Assembly (NCBI GenBank): GCA_009746045.1
Contig: RPFO01001825.1
Coordinates: 1 to 31,937, forward strand
Source: Mesostigma viride
Taxonomy: Eukaryota > Streptophyta > Mesostigmatophyceae > Mesostigmatales > Mesostigmataceae
Length of the DNA: 31,937 nt
Reading direction: 5' to 3'
Shown: positions 26,700 through 31,937 of the stretch, piece by piece
Position numbering within the stretch: the stretch's first letter is position 1
Layout of the letters: every line of letters starts with the position of its first letter
Translations under genes and position numbers: made by a program
The notes under the pieces: model-generated
Databases searched by the model: none
The model's input: the letters and a program-made list of their open reading frames with translations, nothing else
What the model was told of the DNA's origin: nothing

Positions 26700-26760
26700 T
26701 GTATTATTGTGCTCCACGACTCCTCAACGACCGATGGGAGCGTACGTGTGACTAATTGAT
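26700..26760 (+). mobile_element. LINE 3'-end relative (hairpin, degenerate tail)
   Basis: TATTATTGTGCTCCACGACT then CCTCAACGACCGATGGGAGC, GTACGTGTGACTAATTGAT. It matches the variant hairpin at 15971, with a short insertion in the loop and a decayed TAATT tail. Confidence 0.6.
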
Positions 26761-27018
26761 AAACTAATCACCCATGCAGCTTCTATGCCAGATAGGAAGC
26801 TGCATGACCCAAAGACTCTGCGCAACTATTATTCAACTGAGCTGGGTTCACCGCTGTGGGCTGTGGGCTCTTGCCCATCCCACGTATGTTTTGCTTGCCA
26901 ACTGCTACATTTGTGCAGTAATGCTAACGTATCACCCCCATAAATTAAATTAATGAAAGTGAGGAGGCACGAAATGGCAGCCTGTCGTGCCAATTGTTTG
27001 CACGAAGTGGCTGCTAGC

Positions 27019-27324
27019 CTAGCCTAACCGCCGGACAGATATCTCCTCCGAGGCACTTTGAATAAGCACGCGCTCTTGCTCCAGGCTGTAGCCTTTACAC
27101 CCCTCCGCGCTTGCCCCATTCACATGCAGCTCGACGCTGTAGTCGTAGAAGTAGCCCTCACTGGTGACGACCAATAACCTCACCCTGCATTGTATTAAGC
27201 GGAGACACCCGGCACGCCACACAAGAAAAGTTTCAGACCCAGATATAAAGCCCAAGTATCCAAATAAAATTTGGTTAGTTAGGCTTTCCCCGGGAAACAA
27301 TTAACCATGCGGACAAGACTCACC
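27019..27324 (-). CDS. Terminal exon of an ATG18/WIPI-like (PROPPIN) autophagy protein, with preceding short exon end
   Basis: The last exon (27184-27019, TAG stop) reads VRLLVVTSEGYFYDYSVEL, then GCKGYSLEQERVLIQSASEE. ATG18/WIPI beta-propeller proteins end with a blade of the form 'LLVVTSxGxFYxY......GG.C.L...SL'; the Ser-Glu-Gly-Tyr-Phe-Tyr-X-Tyr run fits well. These proteins bind PI3P/PI(3,5)P2 on autophagosome precursors. An upstream donor ACG|GTGAGT (27324/27323) and the acceptor AATGCAG|GG (27185) define a 139-nt intron joining ERGRI to RVRLLVV in frame. The lipid-binding FRRG motif and other blades are not visible nearby, so either the rest lies far upstream beyond repeats or this is a remnant. 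Single-blade evidence limits confidence. Confidence 0.45.
27185..27323 (-). other. Predicted intron (139 nt) in the ATG18/WIPI-like gene
   Basis: The donor GTGAGT is a perfect consensus after ATACG. The acceptor ACAATGCAG is ordinary with a weak pyrimidine tract. Splicing keeps the frame. The upstream exon is open back past 27370, and its own acceptor is not settled (a CTGCAAG at 27352 would give a 28-nt exon). Confidence 0.45.
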
Positions 27325-27499
27325 GTATCCTTCCACGCTCAAGCCGCATTTCTTGCAGGAAGCAAGCACGCGCGTCTGTCCAACACGCCAAACCGTGCGG
27401 CTTGATAAGTGAGCCACGCCATCTGGGCATGCCTGATGGGATGGAAACACCACATTCCATATAAACAGCTCCGCATTCCTTGGCAGGTCACACTCTTCA

Positions 27500-27655
27500 A
27501 TCCCCTACTCCCCCCCCTCCACCCTTTCCCATCCTTCCCTTCCCATCCCATCCCCATCCCTTCCCCTTCCCTCCCCCTTCCGACCCTCCCTCCCCCTTCC
27601 GACCCTCCCTCCCCCTTCCGACCCTCCTCCCCCCTCTTTTCCCCTCCCTCCCAGT
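27500..27655. repeat. Polypyrimidine tract with 20-bp tandem repeat
   Basis: About 155 bp of C and T on the plus strand. CCTTCCGACCCTCCCTCCCC repeats three times near 27575-27635. It could form triplex DNA, and on the minus strand it is purine-only. Confidence 0.9.
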
Positions 27656-27863
27656 TAACGGTACGTGCCTATGAATCCTACCAGAGCTACTTGGCTAAAT
27701 TCTCCACATCATTGCAGATGAAGATTATGCTGCATAAACACTTTCGTTATTATCAGCCCAACCCAAGCTAGCCCGGTTTACTGTCAATCTATTCGGGCTG
27801 GTCATTTTAGCAAGCAGAATTCGCCTCGGGAGCGAGGGCATGCACACATACATGCTGGCGGTG

Positions 27864-28103
27864 AGCACATGGCTCTTCCTAACTCAACAGGGTAGCACAT
27901 GTGGCTGTGCTAGACAGGGACACGCGGCTGCTCCTAACCAGACAGGGAAGCACACGTGGCTGTGCTAACCTAGACAGGGTGGCGCACGTGGCTGTGCTAA
28001 CCTAGACAGGGACACGTGGCTGCTCCTAACTCGACAGGGTAGCACACGTGGCTGTGCTAACTTGACAGGGTAGCACACGTGGCTGTGCCAACTGGCAGGG
28101 CAG
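27864..28103. repeat. Minisatellite, ~31-bp unit, about eight copies
   Basis: The unit reads approximately AGCACACGTGGCTGTGCTAA followed by CCTAGACAGGGT. Copies alternate between a full form and a shorter form, GACACGTGGCTGCTCCTAAC. Most copies contain CACGTG, an E-box palindrome. There is no open frame of note. Confidence 0.9.
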
Positions 28104-28299
28104 CATAGAGGTCATAGATCCTGCCCACGCCTAGTGATAGTGCCTAGTGACACGATATCCTTGGCTCCATATAGCAAACCAACGACGTGAAAGGCCTCCA
28201 AAGGCCAGGTCCACGAATGTTCCTCTGGTGACTGGAGAAGACTTGGGCTACAATAGGGCAGAACCTGCTCTGTGCTCATATGCAGGAACATCATCATAG

Positions 28300-28615
28300 A
28301 GGAATGAAACGGTATGCTGTTTTGCATATCACCGTCATACAGAACAGTATGCTGTTTTGCATGTCACCGTCATAAAGGAATCGAATAGCAAGCTGTTTTT
28401 GCATATCGCCAGGAAAGAGACCATCAAAACCTTGGTATCAATGAATAGAGACCACCAATACCTTTGTATTAATGAAATCAATACCTTCGTGTCAATAAAT
28501 AGAGACCATCAATACCGGGATATCACCATCATAAAGACCATCGATACCGCGGTTTCACATACTACTATGGCGGTATCATTGAAACCAACAAATAGACCAT
28601 CAATATGGTGATGTG
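28300..28615. repeat. Two adjacent degenerate repeat clusters
   Basis: Between 28300 and 28410, TATGCTGTTTTGCATATCAC and CGTCATA recur two to three times with a period near 35-40 bp. Between 28425 and 28610, ATAGAGACCATCAATACC and close variants (AAGACCATCGATACC, AATCAATACCTTCGT) recur at least five times at irregular spacing. Confidence 0.7.
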
Positions 28616-28914
28616 GTGCCATCGACACCAACGAGGATAGATCTTTCGCACCTTGTCAGGACGAGGACGTTACACCAACAAATATTGAACGAGCATCACA
28701 GAATATTAGAAGACAAAAATTAAGACAATGCTTCTGCTAGGGCCCGATTAGAAAATATAATGAGTTAAGTCCCCCATAGCCAGTGCACAGGTTTAGCGTT
28801 TATCCATGGGCTACTGTTTTCAGTCGTGAACATCATTTCAGGAGCCTAAAGTTTAGGGATCAGTTTCCACGTATGTGCGTGCACATGCGCAACGGTTGGG
28901 ATACCTGTAGCAGC

Positions 28915-29022
28915 TATAGTTTACTACTCTTAGGAACATTGATTAATTTTACTACTCCTAGTAACACTTCATGATGACACTACTACACCTAGTAACATTT
29001 AATTGTTTTACTACTCCTAGTC
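28915..29022. repeat. TTTTACTACTCCTAGTAACA repeat cluster
   Basis: TTTACTACTCTTAGGAACAT, TTTTACTACTCCTAGTAACA, CACTACTACACCTAGTAACA and TTTTACTACTCCTAGTCC lie about 30 bp apart. A single related copy, TTTTACTACTCTTAGTTACA, is at 29608. Confidence 0.8.
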
Positions 29023-29329
29023 CATCGCACCATCATGAATGAATGGCCAGGTGGAACCGAATAAGAAAACAATTCAGCACGTAGTGCATGCCCCCAGCAC
29101 CAGCGAACAAAGGGGTGGGTGGGCGGGTGAAAGAAACTACCTAGACGACAAACTGCGTTTGGCTTTATTCCCCTTCGGCCACGCAGGACAGCCGTCGACA
29201 ATTGTAATTCACTTTCCGTGTAACGTCAGACTTGCGTCACAAACTCCCTACCAATTATAGAAGCTTTGAATTATTCCTACTACTTTCAAAGCCCACTAGG
29301 ACTTGCCGCGTTAAGTGCTTGTGTCACAA

Positions 29330-29580
29330 AATGTGGCCAAAGACAAGTGGCGACCGTCACGTCACTAGCATGTGACGCCGGTTTTTAAACAATGACGTAC
29401 ATTCCGTACTAGCTGCCTAAGGACTAGTGGCGCGCGGCCTGACCAAGGCCAGCCGGCCCACAATTTCCCATAGTAAATTTATGACTTAGTTGCCTGACGC
29501 CTGAAACCCGCGCGGCCGGCGGGACATAAAACCGGCGGCTGTCCCAGCCGCCTGCGGCGGTCTCTCTCGTACCACTACAC
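29330..29580 (+). promoter_or_regulatory. GC-rich segment with TGACG motifs and a perfect hairpin; possible promoter
   Basis: TGACG or its complement CGTCA occurs several times between 29350 and 29400 (CGTCACGTCACTAG, TGTGACGCC, AATGACGTAC), the core of bZIP/CRE-type sites. GACATAAAACC near 29522 is a weak TATA-like element. Just after it, GGCGGCTG (29534-29541) pairs perfectly with CAGCCGCC (29545-29552) across a three-base loop. No convincing plus-strand gene follows, so the assignment is speculative. Confidence 0.25.
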
Positions 29581-30095
29581 TAAACTATTTTCGAAGAAAT
29601 CCGATTCTTTTACTACTCTTAGTTACATTCACAATTGCGATGCGATTCAACAATCGCTGCGACAATCGAAACAAAAACAAGCCACCCGAGAAAAGGCGTA
29701 CCTGTCCAGGTGCACAGGGGATCGAGCTCCCCCCTCCAGGGTCTTGTCGTGAGGCATCGGGCTGGCGGAAGCAGGCAGGACGACAGCACACAACCTGGGG
29801 CACCCAACATGCGGGGAGAATGCGGATGGACGCAGTGGGGCCCGGTGGGATGGGAAGCAGTCGGAAACAGCGTATGATCGGAAATGCATGCACACGTAAG
29901 CAATATGTGGAGTAGCATAGGTTAGTAGGAAGCTGCTACGTGATCACGCACAAACCGGACAGGGGCATCAAGTCAGGCTGACCAAAGGCATGGGGCACCA
30001 CAGAACTGATGATGGGCTCGTTTGATTCTTGACACATTGATGCGTACACTGCTAAATAATGGCTGAGTGGATGGTCCCATCCCCCAACGGAAACC

Positions 30096-30296
30096 ACATA
30101 GGTACCCCTTTTCACATAGGTTTCCCTTTTCACATAGGTACCCCTTTTCACATAGGTACCCCTTTTCACATAGGTACCCCTTTTCACATAGGCATCCCTT
30201 TTCACATAGGTTTCCCTTTTCACATAGGCATCCATTTTCACATAGGTACCCCTTTTCACATAGGCATCCCTTTTCACATAGGTACCCCTTTTCACG
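30096..30296. repeat. 18-bp minisatellite, eleven units
   Basis: The unit GGTACCCCTTTTCACATA occurs about eleven times without spacers. Three variant forms occur at the first half: GGTACCCC, GGTTTCCC and GGCATCCC. The 18-bp period keeps frames open, giving FHIGTP hexapeptide repeats on one strand and TYVKRG on the other. No start, splice or flanking coding supports a protein. Confidence 0.95.
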
Positions 30297-30594
30297 CGCT
30301 TATAATTAATCCCACCGCTGCCGACGCAGCTACCCGATTGCTCCTCGCATAAGCACCCGGTACAATCGCGACCCCACCATGTTGTGTAGGGGTTGCGTCT
30401 AATACCCTCGCGTGCCTTGCGTTGCAATCCGCCCCCATTCGTCTAACATACACACCACACACCCCATTGTGTCTCACGCTTGCCCCATCACTGCTTGCAT
30501 ACGTGCCCCATCACTTGTCACATAGAGAGGGCATGAGAAAGCGCTCCGCGATTCCCCCACGGGTAGGCGTGTAAAAAATCCTTGCACACGTGCC

Positions 30595-30715
30595 GCATCA
30601 CGCCTCGCCTACGTACTTTAGCACTTCTGGCATAGGTACCCCATCAAGCCTCGCCTTCGTACCCCACAAATTCTGGCATATCTGCTCCATCACGCCTCGC
30701 CTACATACCCCACGA
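30595..30715. repeat. ~46-bp degenerate tandem repeat, about 2.5 units
   Basis: CATCACGCCTCGCCTACGTA then CTTCTGGCATAGGTACCCC is followed by CATCAAGCCTCGCCTTCGTA and TTCTGGCATATCTGCTCC, then CATCACGCCTCGCCTACATA. The CATAGGTACCCC part resembles the 18-bp unit upstream, so the two repeats may be related. Confidence 0.75.
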
Positions 30716-30945
30716 GTGCGGGTGAGGGGAGCCGCACACACGCAAAGCTGCGGGGGGAATCGGCGTCGTCTGGCAGCAGGGACCTGGCCACGCTGCTGCG
30801 GGGCACCCTAGTGAGCGCCTGGCCCACCAGGTCGTTCCAGCTGGCCGACGGGAGCGACGACAAGGAGGGCAGGGAGGGCGGCTTAGCCTCTGCCTTCGCG
30901 GCCAGCGCGGCGGCCGCTTTGCTGCGTGTGTGGGATGGTGGGAGT
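30715..30945 (+). CDS. Possible exon, GC-rich, unrecognised
   Basis: One plus-strand frame reads [57 protein letters not shown] and ALLRVWDGG with third positions strongly G/C, unlike the surroundings. It runs into the 24-bp repeat, where it soon meets a stop. Exon boundaries are unclear; GCACACACGCAAAG could end an intron and CTA|GTGAGCGCC inside could be a donor. The opposite strand is also open here, so strand choice rests on residue composition only. No domain recognised. Confidence 0.3.
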
Positions 30946-31265
30946 GCGGGAATGTTATTGTTACGGAGTGCGGGAATGTTAATATTATAGAGTGCGGGAG
31001 TGTTATTATTATGGAGTGCGGGAAGGTTCTTATTGCGGAGTGCAGGAATGTTATTATCATGGAGTGCACGAATGTTATTATTATGGAGTGCGGTAATGTT
31101 ATTATAATTAAGTGCGGGAAAGTTATCATCATTGAGTCTGGGAATGTTATTATTATAGAGTACGGGAATGTTCTTATTATGGAGTGCGGTAATGTTATTA
31201 TCATTGAGGGCGGAAATGTTTTTATCATTAAGTGCGGGAATGTTATTATCATGGAGTGCGGGAAC
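30942..31265. repeat. 24-bp minisatellite, about 13 units
   Basis: The unit GAGTGCGGGAATGTTATTAT plus TATG recurs every 24 bp from 30942. GAGTGCGGGA is the conserved half, and the AT-rich half varies (TTATTATTATG, TTAATATTATA, TTCTTATTGCG). Because 24 is a multiple of three, the minus strand is open as an eight-residue repeat (HSIIITFP); I do not take this as a gene. Confidence 0.95.
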
Positions 31266-31289
31266 GGCATTGGAGAGACCGACCGGGAC

Positions 31290-31937
31290 ACCCCAGAGGG
31301 AGAGGGAGAGGGAGAGGGAGAGGGAGAGGGAGAGGGAGAGGGAGAGGGAGAGGGAGAGGGAGAGGGAGAGGGAGAGGGAGAGGAGAGGAGAGGGAGAGGG
31401 AGAGGGAGAGGGAGAGGGAGAGGGAGAGGGAGAGGGAGAGGGAGAGGGAGAGGGAGAGGGAGAGGGAGAGGGAGAGGGAGAGGGAGAGGGAGAGGGAGAG
31501 GGAGAGGAGAGGGAGAGGGAGAGGGAGAGGGAGAGGAGAGGGAGAGGGAGAGGAGAGGGAGAGGGAGAGGGAGAGGGAGAGGGAGAGGGAGAGGGAGAGG
31601 GAGAGGGAGAGGGAGAGGGAGAGGGAGAGGGAGAGGGAGAGGGAGAGGGAGGGAGAGGGAGAGGGAGAGGGAGAGGGAGAGGGAGAGGGAGAGGGAGAGG
31701 AGGGAGAGGGAGAGGGAGAGGGAGAGGGAGAGGGAGAGGGAGAGGGAGGGAGAGGGAGAGGGAGAGGGAGAGGGAAGGAGAGGGAGAGGGAGAGGGAGAG
31801 GGAGAGGGAGAGGGAGAGGGAGAGGAGGGGAGAGGAGAGGGAGAGGGAGAGGGAGAGGGAGAGGGAGAGGGAGAGGGAGAAGGAGAGGGAGAGGGAGAGG
31901 GAGAGGGAGGGAGAGGGAGAGGGGAGGGAAGGGAGAG
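31290..31937. repeat. (GGGAGA)n hexanucleotide array reaching the window end
   Basis: About 650 bp of GGGAGA with occasional GGAGA, GGGAGG and GGAAGG variants that shift the register. It is purine-only on the plus strand. The array continues beyond the window or marks an assembly edge. The unit is not a known telomeric repeat. Confidence 0.98.

Noticed and set aside
29640-29800. Possible minus-strand exon with acceptor CTTCCGCCAG and donor ACAG|GTACGC
   Set aside because: Splice sites look fair but the ~60-nt translation matches nothing I know and no partner exon was found.
30096-30296. CRISPR-like direct repeats
   Set aside because: The units are contiguous 18-mers with no unique spacers, so this is a minisatellite in a eukaryotic context.
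31290-31937. Telomeric array at the window end
   Set aside because: GGGAGA is not a known telomeric unit and the array has irregular register shifts; the window simply cuts through it.

Overview
The window looks like a stretch of eukaryotic nuclear genome. It has spliceosomal GT-AG introns, non-LTR (LINE) retrotransposons, TATA/CCAAT-type promoter signals and abundant micro- and minisatellites, and no operon-like gene packing. GC content is very uneven: transposon coding regions are GC-rich and the spacers are AT-rich. A unicellular alga is my best guess, but this rests on overall style only and I hold it with low confidence. No rRNA, tRNA or CRISPR array could be supported.

Layout. 1-1.45 kb: spacer with a 52-bp duplication, a CCAAT+TATA promoter candidate and an AT-only tract. 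1.74-2.33 kb: three tandem ~229-bp units, each carrying two short GC-rich palindromic motifs. 2.46-5.81 kb (+): a transposase-like gene with the conserved blocks DYAENY / SDN..MQFK / HGK..DG.GGTVK. It has two well-supported phase-0 introns; the second contains the same palindromic motif as the upstream array. 6.5-10.27 kb (+): a decayed LINE fragment, a near-perfect 36-bp palindrome, then a 5'-truncated, frameshifted LINE (endonuclease, reverse transcriptase, 3' hairpin and TTAA-repeat tail). 11-12.3 kb: CCCA-rich DNA with a pure CCCA array. 14.2-15.7 kb (-): an unrecognised two-exon gene rich in charged residues, with late in-frame stops. 16-19.8 kb: several tiny LINE 3'-end copies, one with a clear 15-bp target-site duplication. 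20.3-26.4 kb (-): a near full-length LINE with an ORF1 (alanine-rich helical region, RRM-like domain, C-terminal domain) and an ORF2 (endonuclease plus reverse transcriptase), bordered by fragments of related elements. 27.0-27.3 kb (-): what looks like the last exons of an ATG18/WIPI-type autophagy gene. 27.5-31.9 kb: minisatellites, a possible coding exon near 30.8 kb, and a GGGAGA hexamer array running off the end.

How it fits together. Most of the window is mobile DNA and its debris. The two large LINEs and the small hairpin-plus-tail copies share a 3'-end stem-loop, presumably the signal the reverse transcriptase recognises, so the small copies are probably products of the same machinery. 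The transposase-like gene is separate. Its introns and the array just upstream share a palindromic motif, which suggests an intron-generating (introner-like) or non-autonomous element family. That is the most interesting signal here. Nearly all long coding regions carry single-base frame changes, often at homopolymers, so decay and assembly error cannot be separated from sequence alone.
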